7,159 bases of DNA, taken from Pseudomonadaceae bacterium UBA836. GTDB taxonomy: Bacteria > Pseudomonadota > Gammaproteobacteria > Pseudomonadales > Pseudomonadaceae. The stretch lies in contig DBHE01000091.1 of assembly GCA_002296055.1 (NCBI GenBank), positions 1-7,159 of the forward strand. The letters are read 5' to 3'. The notes under the pieces were generated by a model that was not told where the DNA came from, ran no database searches, and saw only the letters and a list, made by a program, of their open reading frames with translations. The translations under genes and the position numbers were made by a program. This document shows, piece by piece, positions 1 through 6,734 of the stretch. Within the stretch, counting starts at the first letter, position 1. Each line of letters begins with the position of its first letter.

Positions 1-23
1 CCCCGCCCGCCGCACTGCATTGA
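1..23 (+). CDS. ygfB: C-terminal tail of probable YgfB/UPF0149 family protein (partial)
   Basis: Only the last six codons and the TGA stop (21-23) are present, reading PPAALH in the frame starting at base 3. E. coli YgfB, as I recall it, ends in KPTLH, and ygfB lies immediately upstream of pepP in E. coli and Pseudomonas. The matching Leu-His end and the position 11 bases before the pepP start support the call. YgfB is a small cytoplasmic protein of the UPF0149 family. Six residues are too few for proof, so this rests mainly on synteny. A chance open frame is the alternative. Confidence 0.42.
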
Positions 24-34
24 TTGAGGTGAAG

Positions 35-1375
35 ATGCGAATCAGCAAGCAGGAATATGCCCGCCGCCGCAAGGCGTTGATGGGCCAGATGGAAGCCAAC
101 AGTATTGCCGTGCTGCCGGCGGCCCAGGTGTTTATCCGTAACCGCGACGTCGAACACAACTACCGTCAGGACAGCGACTTCCAGTATCTCACCGGCTTCC
201 CCGAACCCGAGGCCGTGGCGGTACTGATTCCTGGCCGTGAGCATGGCGAGTATGTGCTGTTTTGCCGCGAGAAGGACAAGGAGCGCGAGCTGTGGGACGG
301 TTATCGTGCCGGGCAAGAAGGCGCGGTTATCGAATACGGCGCCAACGACGCCTTTCCCATCAGTGATATCGACGACATTCTGCCTGGGCTGATCGAAGGC
401 CGTGAGCGTGTGTACTACGCCATGGGCGCCAACGCCGAGTTTGATCGTCGGCTGACCAACTGGATCAACCTGATTCGCAGCAAGGCGCGCCTGGGCGCGC
501 AGCCGCCCAAGGAATTCGTTGCGCTTGATCATCTGCTGCACGACATGCGCCTGTATAAGAGCGCTGGCGAGCAAAAGGTTATGCAGGCCGCGGCCGATAT
601 TTCCGCCGAGGCCCATGTGCGAGCCATGCAGTTCTGCCGCCCCGGTTGCTACGAGTACCAGCTCGAAGCCGAGTTGCAGCACTGCTTCATGCACCACGGC
701 AGCCGTTCACCGGCCTATTCGTCTATTGTTGCCGCCGGCAAGAACGCCTGTATCCTGCATTACACCGAGAACACCGCGCAGGTGCGCGATGGCGACCTGG
801 TACTGATAGACGCCGGTTGCGAGTTGGACTGCTACGCCAGCGACATTACCCGTACCTTCCCGGCCAACGGTACCTTCAGCCCCGAGCAGCGCGCCATTTA
901 CGACATCGTGCTGGCGGCGCAAGAGGCGGCCATGGCGGTGATCGGCCCCGGCCATAGCTGGAACGAATCGCACGACGCCAGTGTGCGCGCCATTACCGCC
1001 GGGCTGGTGGAGCTGGGTCTGTTGCAGGGCGACGTTGACGAGTTGATCGCCGGCGAGACCTATCGCCGCTTCTACATGCACCGCCTTGGCCACTGGCTGG
1101 GCCTGGACGTACACGACGTGGGTGAATACCGCGTTGGCGGCGTCTGGCGCCAGCTGGAGCCGGGTATGGTGATGACCGTGGAACCCGGCATCTACATCTC
1201 GCCGGACGACGACAGCGTGCCGCGCAAATGGCGCGGCATCGGTGTGCGAATTGAAGACGATGTGGTGGTGACCAAGACCGGCTACGAGGTGCTGACCTCC
1301 AAGGTGCCTAAAGATCCGGACGAGATTGAGGCGTTGATGGCCGCCGCGCGCCAGCCCGAGGCTGAGCCTGCGTGA
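35..1375 (+). CDS. pepP: Xaa-Pro aminopeptidase II (aminopeptidase P)
   Basis: This cytoplasmic dimetal (usually Mn2+) hydrolase removes an N-terminal residue that precedes proline. The protein has 446 residues, against about 441 for E. coli PepP. The N-terminal domain (about 1-170) holds the family signature around RNRDVEHNYRQDSDFQYLTG. The C-terminal pita-bread domain carries the full metal set: D259 and D270 (in IDAG and SDITRTF), H353 (in GHWLGLDVHDVG), E383 (in TVEPGIY) and E407 (in VRIEDD). The catalytic histidines H242, H349 and H360 are also present, so the enzyme looks intact. I chose the ATG at 35 because it gives the usual MRISKQEYARRRKALM start and follows a GAGGTGA ribosome-binding sequence at 26-32. 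A TTG at 20 in the same frame would overlap the upstream stop and lacks such a site. The stop overlaps the ubiH start by 4 bases, which implies translational coupling in a ygfB-pepP-ubiH-ubiI operon. Confidence 0.96.
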   Translation: MRISKQEYARRRKALMGQMEANSIAVLPAAQVFIRNRDVEHNYRQDSDFQYLTGFPEPEAVAVLIPGREHGEYVLFCREKDKERELWDGYRAGQEGAVIEYGANDAFPISDIDDILPGLIEGRERVYYAMGANAEFDRRLTNWINLIRSKARLGAQPPKEFVALDHLLHDMRLYKSAGEQKVMQAAADISAEAHVRAMQFCRPGCYEYQLEAELQHCFMHHGSRSPAYSSIVAAGKNACILHYTENTAQVRDGDLVLIDAGCELDCYASDITRTFPANGTFSPEQRAIYDIVLAAQEAAMAVIGPGHSWNESHDASVRAITAGLVELGLLQGDVDELIAGETYRRFYMHRLGHWLGLDVHDVGEYRVGGVWRQLEPGMVMTVEPGIYISPDDDSVPRKWRGIGVRIEDDVVVTKTGYEVLTSKVPKDPDEIEALMAAARQPEAEPA

Positions 1376-2568
1376 GCCGCCGCATCAGCATTGTCGGCGG
1401 TGGCATGGTTGGAGCCAGTCTGGCGCTGGCCTTGCAGCCGCTGGCGGCCCGGCACGGCTGGCGTATCGAGCTGATTGAGGCGCAACCGCCGGTCAGTGGC
1501 GAGCTGCAGCCGAGCTTTGATGCGCGCTCCACGGCGCTGTCCCACGGCAGTCGGCTGTTATTTGAGCAGCTTGGCGTGTGGTCTCGTGTGATGGCCGAGG
1601 CGGCGCCGGAGCCCATCCGGCAGATTCATGTGTCCGACCGTGGTCATCCCGGCATAACCCGTCTGCACGCGGAGAAAGAGCGTGTGCCGGCGCTCGGTTA
1701 TGTAGTGGAGAACGCGCGTTTGGGGCGGGTATTGCTTGGCGAGCTGGATGAGCGCGTCGTCCAGTGGCAGGCACCGGCGCGGGTCGTCCGCGCCGAGCCG
1801 GCCCGCACCGGCTGGTTACTGCAGGTAGAGCAGGGCGGCCAGGTGCACGAGCAGGCGACCGACCTGTTGGTGCTGGCTGACGGCGGCCGCTCGGGGCTGC
1901 TGGAGCAGCTGGGCATTCACCGACAGGTGCGCCCTTACGGGCAGACCGCGATTATCGCCAATATCACCAGCAGTCAGGGGCATGCGGGCGTTGCCTATGA
2001 GCGCTTCACCGAGAGCGGCCCGCTGGCGCTGCTGCCGATGTCCGCTGGGCGCAGTGCACTGGTTTGGACCCAGCCCGAGGCGCAGGCCGATGATGTGATG
2101 GCGCTGCCTGATGCGGCCTTTTTGCACGCGCTGCAAGATGCCTTCGGCTTTCGCATGGGTGCGCTCAAGCGCGTCGGTGCACGCTACAGTTACCCGCTCA
2201 GTCTGATCGAGGCCGAAGAGCAGGTACGCACCGGGCTGGTGGTGCTGGGTAACGCCGCGCACAGTCTGCATCCGATTGCCGGCCAGGGGTTCAACCTCAG
2301 CCTGCGGGATGTGGTTGCACTGGCCGATACGCTGTCCAGCGCCGCGCCCGACCAGTCACCGGGTGAGTTGGGGCTGCTCAACGGCTACCTGCAGCGTCAA
2401 CGCCAGGATCAGCAACAGACCATTGCCTTCAGCGACGGGCTGACGCGCCTGTTCAGTAACCGCAGACCGGTGCTGGCGGCCGGGCGTAACCTCGGGTTGC
2501 TGGGGATGGATATCGTCGCGCCGCTGAAGTCGGTCTTCGCCCGGCAGGCAATGGGACTCAAGGGGTAA
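1372..2568 (+). CDS. ubiH: 2-polyprenyl-6-methoxyphenol hydroxylase (ubiquinone synthesis FAD monooxygenase)
   Basis: This is a class A flavin monooxygenase of 398 residues that hydroxylates ring carbon 1 of 2-polyprenyl-6-methoxyphenol in aerobic ubiquinone synthesis, acting with the other Ubi proteins near the inner membrane. The N-terminal dinucleotide-binding motif GGGMVG is at 9-14. The DG motif (LADGGRS) has D170. The second FAD motif is GNAAHSLHPIAGQGFNL at 293-309, with Asn294 where most relatives have Asp; E. coli UbiH has the same Asn, and this separates UbiH from UbiI. The stretches VSDRGH and YERFTESGPLALLPMS also match E. coli UbiH closely. Translation starts at a GTG within GTGA, overlapping the pepP stop, with no strong ribosome-binding site, so it probably depends on translation through pepP. 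The end RQAMGLKG resembles the end of UbiI more than that of E. coli UbiH. Confidence 0.94.
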   Translation: MSRRISIVGGGMVGASLALALQPLAARHGWRIELIEAQPPVSGELQPSFDARSTALSHGSRLLFEQLGVWSRVMAEAAPEPIRQIHVSDRGHPGITRLHAEKERVPALGYVVENARLGRVLLGELDERVVQWQAPARVVRAEPARTGWLLQVEQGGQVHEQATDLLVLADGGRSGLLEQLGIHRQVRPYGQTAIIANITSSQGHAGVAYERFTESGPLALLPMSAGRSALVWTQPEAQADDVMALPDAAFLHALQDAFGFRMGALKRVGARYSYPLSLIEAEEQVRTGLVVLGNAAHSLHPIAGQGFNLSLRDVVALADTLSSAAPDQSPGELGLLNGYLQRQRQDQQQTIAFSDGLTRLFSNRRPVLAAGRNLGLLGMDIVAPLKSVFARQAMGLKG

Positions 2569-2571
2569 GGC

Positions 2572-3798
2572 ATGCAAAGCGGACACTTTGACCTGATCGT
2601 CGTCGGCGCCGGAATGGTCGGCTCGGCGTTGGCCTGTGCGCTGGCTAACAAGGGGCTGCGGCTGGCGCTGCTGGATGCTCAGCCGCTGGCAGCGCTACCC
2701 GAACCGCGCAGCGCCTCGGGCTACGACCCGCGTGTCAGTGCGCTGAGCGCCGCTTCCGAGCAGATCCTGCGCGCTGTCGGCGCCTGGCAGCACATGTCGG
2801 CCGAGCGTCTCTGCGCCTACCGGCATATGTGTGTCTGGGATGCCGAGGGCACGGGAGAGGTACGCTTTGATGCTGATGCGCTGAGTGAGCCGCGCCTCGG
2901 GCATATTGTCGAGAACTGGCAGGTGCAGAACGCACTGCTGGCTCGCCTGCAGGAGACCGATGTGACCTTGCTGGGCGAAAGCCGGGTGCAAGGCCTGGTG
3001 CGCGAAGATGAGGGCTGGCGGCTGAACCTGGACGATGGCCGGCAGCTGCGCGCGCCGCTGATACTGGGTGCTGATGGTGCGCGCTCGCGGTTGCGTGAGC
3101 TGGCCGGTTTTGCCATGCGCGAATGGGATTATCTGCACCACGCGGTAGTAACCACGGTCGAGCTGGGCCAGCCCCATCAGGACACCGCCTGGCAGCGCTT
3201 TTTGCCGAGCGGGCCACTGGCCTATTTGCCGCTGCCGCCGCGTGACGGACGGCACTTCTGCTCGATTGTCTGGTCGCTGTTGCCGGACGCTGCCGAGCGG
3301 GTCATGGCGTTAGATGAGCAGGCTTTTTGTCTGGCGCTGACCGAGGCTCTGGAAGGCCGTCTCGGCGCGGTAAAAGCCGCTGATCCGCGGGTCTGCATCC
3401 CGCTGCGCCAGCGCCATGCCAAACGCTACGTGATGCCGGGGCTGGCGCTGCTGGGTGACGCCGCCCACAGTATTCATCCACTGGCAGGGCAGGGGGTGAA
3501 CCTCGGCTTTCTCGACGCCGCCCAACTGGCTGATGTGCTGCTGGCTGCCCGTGAGCGGGGCGAAGATATTGCCGACCTGGCGGTGCTGGAGCGTTATGAG
3601 CGTGCGCGCATGGGCAATAACCTGGCAGTGATGGCGGCTATGGAGGGCTTTGAGCGGCTGTTTCACGCCGATGCGTTGCCGCTGCGCTGGCTGCGCAACG
3701 CTGGCATGCAGCTGTTTGAACGTGCGCCGCTGCTCAAGGCGCGGGTCATGCGTCAGGCGATGGGCTTGGATGGCGAATTGCCGAGCTTGGCGCGCTGA
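2572..3798 (+). CDS. ubiI: 2-polyprenylphenol 6-hydroxylase (VisC/UbiI FAD monooxygenase)
   Basis: This 408-residue class A flavin monooxygenase is a paralogue of the upstream gene and is predicted to hydroxylate ring carbon 5 of the polyprenylphenol precursor, an earlier oxygen-dependent step of ubiquinone synthesis. The FAD-binding GAGMVG is at 12-17, the DG motif [10 protein letters not shown] has D168, and [19 protein letters not shown] starts at G295, with the usual Asp296. The segments [22 protein letters not shown] and the C-terminal [13 protein letters not shown] match E. coli UbiI (formerly VisC) well. The ATG follows an AAGGGG ribosome-binding sequence (2560-2565, 6-base spacer) that lies in the last codons of ubiH; the gap from the ubiH stop is 3 bases, so the two are co-transcribed. 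It appears to be the last gene of the operon. The order of hydroxylation steps is known from E. coli and is transferred here by homology. Confidence 0.93.
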   Translation: MQSGHFDLIVVGAGMVGSALACALANKGLRLALLDAQPLAALPEPRSASGYDPRVSALSAASEQILRAVGAWQHMSAERLCAYRHMCVWDAEGTGEVRFDADALSEPRLGHIVENWQVQNALLARLQETDVTLLGESRVQGLVREDEGWRLNLDDGRQLRAPLILGADGARSRLRELAGFAMREWDYLHHAVVTTVELGQPHQDTAWQRFLPSGPLAYLPLPPRDGRHFCSIVWSLLPDAAERVMALDEQAFCLALTEALEGRLGAVKAADPRVCIPLRQRHAKRYVMPGLALLGDAAHSIHPLAGQGVNLGFLDAAQLADVLLAARERGEDIADLAVLERYERARMGNNLAVMAAMEGFERLFHADALPLRWLRNAGMQLFERAPLLKARVMRQAMGLDGELPSLAR

Positions 3799-3863
3799 CT
3801 GCTGGCCAGGTAATACAGGCGGGCTTGGCAACATCTGGCGACGTAATGAAGCGCAACGCCGCA

Positions 3864-3892
3864 TTGCCAGTTAAAACAGGAATTATTATCAT
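3864..3892 (+). promoter_or_regulatory. Sigma70-type promoter of the iron-binding protein gene
   Basis: A -35 element TTGCCA (3864-3869, 5 of 6 consensus bases) and a -10 element TATCAT (3887-3892, 5 of 6) are separated by exactly 17 bases. Transcription would begin near 3899, giving a leader of about 25 bases before the ATG at 3924. The local sequence is AT-rich against its GC-rich surroundings, as expected of a promoter. It separates the iron-uptake genes from the ubi operon. No experiment supports it; it is a sequence match only. Confidence 0.68.
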
Positions 3893-3896
3893 CCGC
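3878..3896 (+). promoter_or_regulatory. Putative Fur-binding site (Fur box)
   Basis: Read on the minus strand, this 19-base stretch matches the Fur consensus GATAATGATAATCATTATC at 12 of 19 positions by my hand count, including eight in a row (ATGATAAT). It covers the -10 element of the promoter at 3864-3892, the usual place for an iron-dependent repressor. The gene it would control encodes a ferric-iron-binding protein, which fits. One half is well matched and the other is weak, so affinity cannot be judged. Confidence 0.6.
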
Positions 3897-3910
3897 CATC
3901 CACACGCAAC

Positions 3911-3914
3911 GGAG
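3911..3914 (+). promoter_or_regulatory. Ribosome-binding site setting the start of the iron-binding protein
   Basis: GGAG lies 9 bases before the ATG at 3924. This start yields a clean signal peptide. Upstream in-frame starts, such as the ATG at 3846, would lie before the predicted transcription start near 3899 and would put a long polar extension in front of the signal peptide. Confidence 0.6.
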
Positions 3915-3923
3915 CGACCTGTC

Positions 3924-4925
3924 ATGTCTGTGATCCGCAAGCTCGCCGCCCTCGGGCTGGCCGTCAGCACTCTGGGTGGCGTCGCCCAGGCTGAAGAACT
4001 GGTAGTGTACTCGGCCCGCCAGGACCACCTGATCAAGCCGGTATTCGATCTCTATACCGAGAAAACCGGTACCACTTTCAAATACATCACCGACAGTGAA
4101 GCGCCGCTGCTGGCCCGCCTGAAAGCAGAGGGCGCCAATACCCCGGCTGACCTGCTGATCACCGTTGACGCCGGTAACCTGTGGCAGGCTGAGCAGCAGG
4201 GCGTTTTGCGCGCTGTCGACTCCGAAACCATCAGCGCCAACATTCCCGCCAAGTACCGCTCCGCCGATGGTTACTGGACGGGCCTGTCGCTGCGCGCCCG
4301 CACCATTGCCTACTCTACCGAGCGGGTTGATCCGGCTGAGCTGAGCACTTACGAGGCGCTGGCAGACGAAGAGTGGGCGGCGCGTCTGTGTCTGCGCACC
4401 TCGCGCAAGGTCTACAACCAGTCGCTGACCGCGACCATGATGGAAAGCATCGGCGTTGAGCGCACCACCGAGGTCCTGCAGGGCTGGGTCAACAACCTGG
4501 CGACGCCGGCTTTTGGCGATGACACCGCGCTGCTCAATGCCATTGCCGCCGGCCAGTGCGACGTGGGTATCGTCAACAGCTACTACTTCGGTCGCCTGGA
4601 AAAGGCTGATCCTTCCTTCCCGGTCAAGCTGTTCTGGCCGAACCAGGAAGACCGTGGTGTGCACGTCAATATCTCCGGTGCCGGTGTAACTGCACACGCC
4701 AAGCACGCGGATGAGGCTGTTGCCTTCCTCGAGTGGCTGACCACCGAAGAAGCGCAGCGTGTGTTCGCCGACGTTAACCAGGAATTCCCGGCTAACGAGT
4801 CGGTCGCCCCGTCCGAAGAAGTGGCCTCCTGGGGTGACTTCAAACGCGACGACGTCAATGTCGAGGTGGCTGGTCGCCGTCAGGCCGAGGCCATCATGCT
4901 GATGGACCGTGTCGGCTGGCACTGA
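3924..4925 (+). CDS. fbpA: Periplasmic ferric-iron-binding protein of an ABC transporter (FbpA/HitA type)
   Basis: This 333-residue extracytoplasmic solute-binding protein captures Fe3+ in the periplasm and passes it to the permease encoded next. Residues 1-23 are a typical Sec signal peptide (MSVIRK, hydrophobic core, cleavage after AQA), so the mature protein begins EELVVYS. Tyr220-Tyr221 (in [11 protein letters not shown]) is the hallmark Tyr pair that binds iron in FbpA-like proteins, and Tyr164 (in RKVYNQS) lies 56 residues earlier, where Campylobacter FbpA has its third tyrosine. The N-terminal His-Tyr ligand pair of the five-ligand subclass appears to be replaced by Gln33-Asp34 (in YSARQD). 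The sequence [12 protein letters not shown] is also typical of the Pseudomonas proteins. The gene has its own promoter with a Fur-box-like site, so iron limitation should induce it. A strong hairpin with a T-tract follows the stop codon. The symbol hitA would be equally fair; another metal or a chelated iron as ligand cannot be excluded. Confidence 0.92.
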   Translation: MSVIRKLAALGLAVSTLGGVAQAEELVVYSARQDHLIKPVFDLYTEKTGTTFKYITDSEAPLLARLKAEGANTPADLLITVDAGNLWQAEQQGVLRAVDSETISANIPAKYRSADGYWTGLSLRARTIAYSTERVDPAELSTYEALADEEWAARLCLRTSRKVYNQSLTATMMESIGVERTTEVLQGWVNNLATPAFGDDTALLNAIAAGQCDVGIVNSYYFGRLEKADPSFPVKLFWPNQEDRGVHVNISGAGVTAHAKHADEAVAFLEWLTTEEAQRVFADVNQEFPANESVAPSEEVASWGDFKRDDVNVEVAGRRQAEAIMLMDRVGWH

Positions 4926-4953
4926 TTCACTGCCGTTTTGCCGATATACTGCA

Positions 4954-4983
4954 CGCCCGGCCTCGCCGGGCGTTGTTGTTTTT
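4954..4983 (+). terminator. Rho-independent terminator or attenuator between the iron-binding protein and permease genes
   Basis: A perfect 8-base-pair GC stem (CGCCCGGC, loop CTC, GCCGGGCG; 4954-4972), extended by one A-T pair, is followed by the T-rich run TTGTTGTTTTT. It starts 28 bases after the fbpA stop and ends 30 bases before the permease start. No convincing promoter was found between it and the permease, so partial read-through is likely. That would give more binding protein than permease, as is common in binding-protein transport operons. Confidence 0.82.
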
Positions 4984-5003
4984 GCCTCATTGCTTTTGCT
5001 CAC

Positions 5004-5008
5004 AGGAG
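5004..5008 (+). promoter_or_regulatory. Ribosome-binding site for the GTG-started permease
   Basis: AGGAG lies 5 bases before the GTG at 5014 and is the best ribosome-binding sequence in the gap. It supports a GTG start; the next in-frame ATG, at 5161, would remove the whole first membrane segment. Confidence 0.7.
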
Positions 5009-5013
5009 TCTGA

Positions 5014-6660
5014 GTGCCGCTTCCGTCCGTTGTTTCCAAGCCCCAGTGGCGCGTTGTCGCCTATGCCGGCGCCGTGCTGGTGTTGCTGCCGCTGCTGGTG
5101 TTGGCGCTGAGCTGGAACTCGCTGGACAGCACCATCTGGAATCATCTGCTGGAAACCCAGATGACGCGCCTGCTGGGTAACACGCTGGTACTGGTGCTGG
5201 GGGTTATCAGTGGCGTGGTGCTGTTGGGCGTCAGCTTGGCCTGGCTCACCAGTCTGTGCAGCTTCCCGGGGCGGCGCTGGCTGGATTGGGCGCTGATGTT
5301 GCCCTTTGCGGTGCCGGCCTATGTGCTGGCCTTTGTCATGATCGGCATCATGGACTTTGCCGGGCCGCTGCAAACCACCCTGCGCGGCTGGCTGGGCAGC
5401 GACTTTCGCATGGCGTCCATCCGCTCCACCGGCGGTGTGATTTTTGTGCTGGTGCTGGTGTTCTATCCCTACGTCTACATGCTCGCTCGGGGCGCCTTTC
5501 TGGCGCAGGGGCGCGGCTTGATGGAAGCGGCGCGCATCCTTGGCCACAGCCCCTGGCAGGCCTTTTGGCGGGTGGCATTGCCGATGGCGCGGCCGGCTAT
5601 TGGCGCCGGCGCGGCATTGGCCGTGATGGAAACTCTAGCTGATTTTGGCGCGGTGTCGGTGTTCAACTACGACACCTTTACCACGGCCATCTACAAGACC
5701 TGGTACGGCTTCTACAGCCTGCAGACGGCCACCCAGCTGGCCAGCCTGTTGCTGCTGTTTGTGCTGCTGGCACTGTATGCCGAGCGCCGCGCCCAGGGCA
5801 GTAAGCGCTTTCCCGGCAGTGACAAGCCGCGGCAGGGGGCGTTGTTCCAGCTGCGTGGCGTACGTGGTTGGTTGGCGACCGGTTACTGCCTGCTGGTCCT
5901 CTCGCTGGCCTTCATCATTCCGCTGATTCAGTTGTTTTACTGGCTGTTCACCAGTGGCAGCAACGACTTTGATGAGCGCTATTGGTCGCTGATCCGTAAC
6001 ACCCTGACCCTGGGCGCCATTGCCGCGGTCTCCACCGTGGTGGTAGCGCTGCTGCTGGTGCTGGCGCGGCGGCTGCAGCCTATTCGCCGGGTGCGCTCTG
6101 CGGTGGCGCTGGCCAACCTCGGTTACGCGCTGCCCGGCTCGGTACTGGCGGTGGGCATCATGTTTGCCTTCAGCGTGGCGGACAATCAGCTGGTGGTGCC
6201 GCTGCAGGGCTGGTTGGGAGTAGCCTCGCCCACTCCCTTGCTGCTGGGCAGCCTGTTTGCACTGCTGTTGGCCTATCTGATTCGCTTTATGGCGGTGGCT
6301 AGTGGCCCGATCGATACTGCGCTGGCGCGTATTCGACCGGCCTTGCCTGAGGCGGCTCACAGCCTTGGGCATTCCGGCGCCAGCGTGTTCTGGCGTGTGT
6401 ATTTGCCGTTGTTGATGCCGGGGCTGCTGAGCGCCGGACTGCTGGTGTTTGTCGATGTGCTCAAGGAGATGCCCGCCACCTTGCTGATGCGCCCCTTTGG
6501 CTGGGACACCCTGGCGGTGCGTATCCACAGTCTGACCGCCGAGGGCAACTGGCCTAGAGCGGCGCTGCCGGCCATTACCCTGGTGGCTACCGGGCTATTG
6601 CCGGTGATCGTACTGATCCGCCGTTCCGCGCAGTCGATCAGCGGTGGCCGCACGCACTGA
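5014..6660 (+). CDS. fbpB: Ferric-iron ABC transporter permease, two fused permease domains (FbpB/HitB type)
   Basis: This 548-residue inner-membrane protein forms the channel through which the periplasmic binding protein delivers Fe3+. About 12 hydrophobic segments can be seen, near residues 14-33, 54-80, 89-115, 139-161, 194-215, 241-260, 288-313, 330-352, 363-388, 406-428, 466-487 and 517-537. They form two homologous halves of the BPD_transp_1 type. Each half carries the cytoplasmic EAA loop that docks the ATPase: [20 protein letters not shown] at 171-190, and a matching loop at 446-465 beginning EAAHSLGHS and ending VYLP. Both are well conserved, so an ATPase partner is expected, but none is encoded between here and gcvT. 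The length fits FbpB proteins, which fuse both permease domains. The gene starts at a GTG downstream of a terminator-like hairpin and probably depends on read-through from fbpA. Substrate specificity is inferred from the neighbour and family resemblance, not from the permease alone. Confidence 0.92.
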   Translation: MPLPSVVSKPQWRVVAYAGAVLVLLPLLVLALSWNSLDSTIWNHLLETQMTRLLGNTLVLVLGVISGVVLLGVSLAWLTSLCSFPGRRWLDWALMLPFAVPAYVLAFVMIGIMDFAGPLQTTLRGWLGSDFRMASIRSTGGVIFVLVLVFYPYVYMLARGAFLAQGRGLMEAARILGHSPWQAFWRVALPMARPAIGAGAALAVMETLADFGAVSVFNYDTFTTAIYKTWYGFYSLQTATQLASLLLLFVLLALYAERRAQGSKRFPGSDKPRQGALFQLRGVRGWLATGYCLLVLSLAFIIPLIQLFYWLFTSGSNDFDERYWSLIRNTLTLGAIAAVSTVVVALLLVLARRLQPIRRVRSAVALANLGYALPGSVLAVGIMFAFSVADNQLVVPLQGWLGVASPTPLLLGSLFALLLAYLIRFMAVASGPIDTALARIRPALPEAAHSLGHSGASVFWRVYLPLLMPGLLSAGLLVFVDVLKEMPATLLMRPFGWDTLAVRIHSLTAEGNWPRAALPAITLVATGLLPVIVLIRRSAQSISGGRTH

Positions 6661-6663
6661 TCG
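6635..6663 (+). other. Inverted repeat spanning the permease stop codon
   Basis: CGATCAG (6635-6641) and CTGATCG (6657-6663) are perfect 7-base arms around a 15-base loop, extendable by a G-U and a G-C pair. A smaller GCGG/CCGC hairpin lies inside (6641-6651) and overlaps the first arm by one base. There is no T-tract, so it is not a standard terminator. It may be an mRNA 3'-end structure or chance. Confidence 0.3.
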
Positions 6664-6669
6664 GCGGGC

Positions 6670-6698
6670 TGCACAGCGACCGGGTTTGCGGCTACAAT
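6670..6698 (+). promoter_or_regulatory. Probable sigma70 promoter of gcvT
   Basis: A -10 element TACAAT (6693-6698, 5 of 6 consensus bases) in the context GGCTACAATTC follows a weak -35 element TGCACA (6670-6675, 4 of 6) after a 17-base spacer. Transcription would start near 6705, about 30 bases before the gcvT ATG. The 74-base gap between the permease and gcvT is too short for a glycine riboswitch, and I see no sign of one. No GcvA-type site could be recognised by eye. Confidence 0.52.
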
Positions 6699-6734
6699 TC
6701 GCCCTTTGCAACCCCCGAACCGAAGGATGGCGCG

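Noticed and set aside
2695..3255. Minus-strand open frame of 186 codons opposite ubiI
   Set aside because: It lies wholly inside a gene with clear FAD motifs and has no family resemblance, so it is a shadow frame.
3805..3829. Weak inverted repeat (GCCAGG and CTTGGC) after ubiI as a terminator
   Set aside because: The arms pair imperfectly at 5 of 6 positions, the loop is long and no T-tract follows.
3846..3923. Upstream ATG at 3846 as an alternative start for the iron-binding protein
   Set aside because: It lies before the predicted transcription start near 3899, and the extension would place a polar stretch ahead of a clear signal peptide.
4945..4950. TATACT as a possible -10 element for a separate permease promoter
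   Set aside because: No acceptable -35 element lies 16-18 bases upstream, and a transcript starting there would run at once into the terminator hairpin.
3753..5039. Long minus-strand open frame (428 codons) opposite the iron-binding protein gene
   Set aside because: It covers both intergenic gaps and the whole of fbpA. Its translation matches no family I recognise, and such antisense frames are expected where the real gene strongly prefers G or C at third positions.
5635..6528. Minus-strand open frame of 297 codons opposite the permease
   Set aside because: The product is very rich in Gln, His and Arg, the mirror image of Leu-rich membrane codons on the other strand. It has no recognisable domain.
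6661..6734. Glycine riboswitch before gcvT
   Set aside because: The gap is only 74 bases and the predicted leader about 30, too short for a glycine aptamer, and no matching conserved core is seen.
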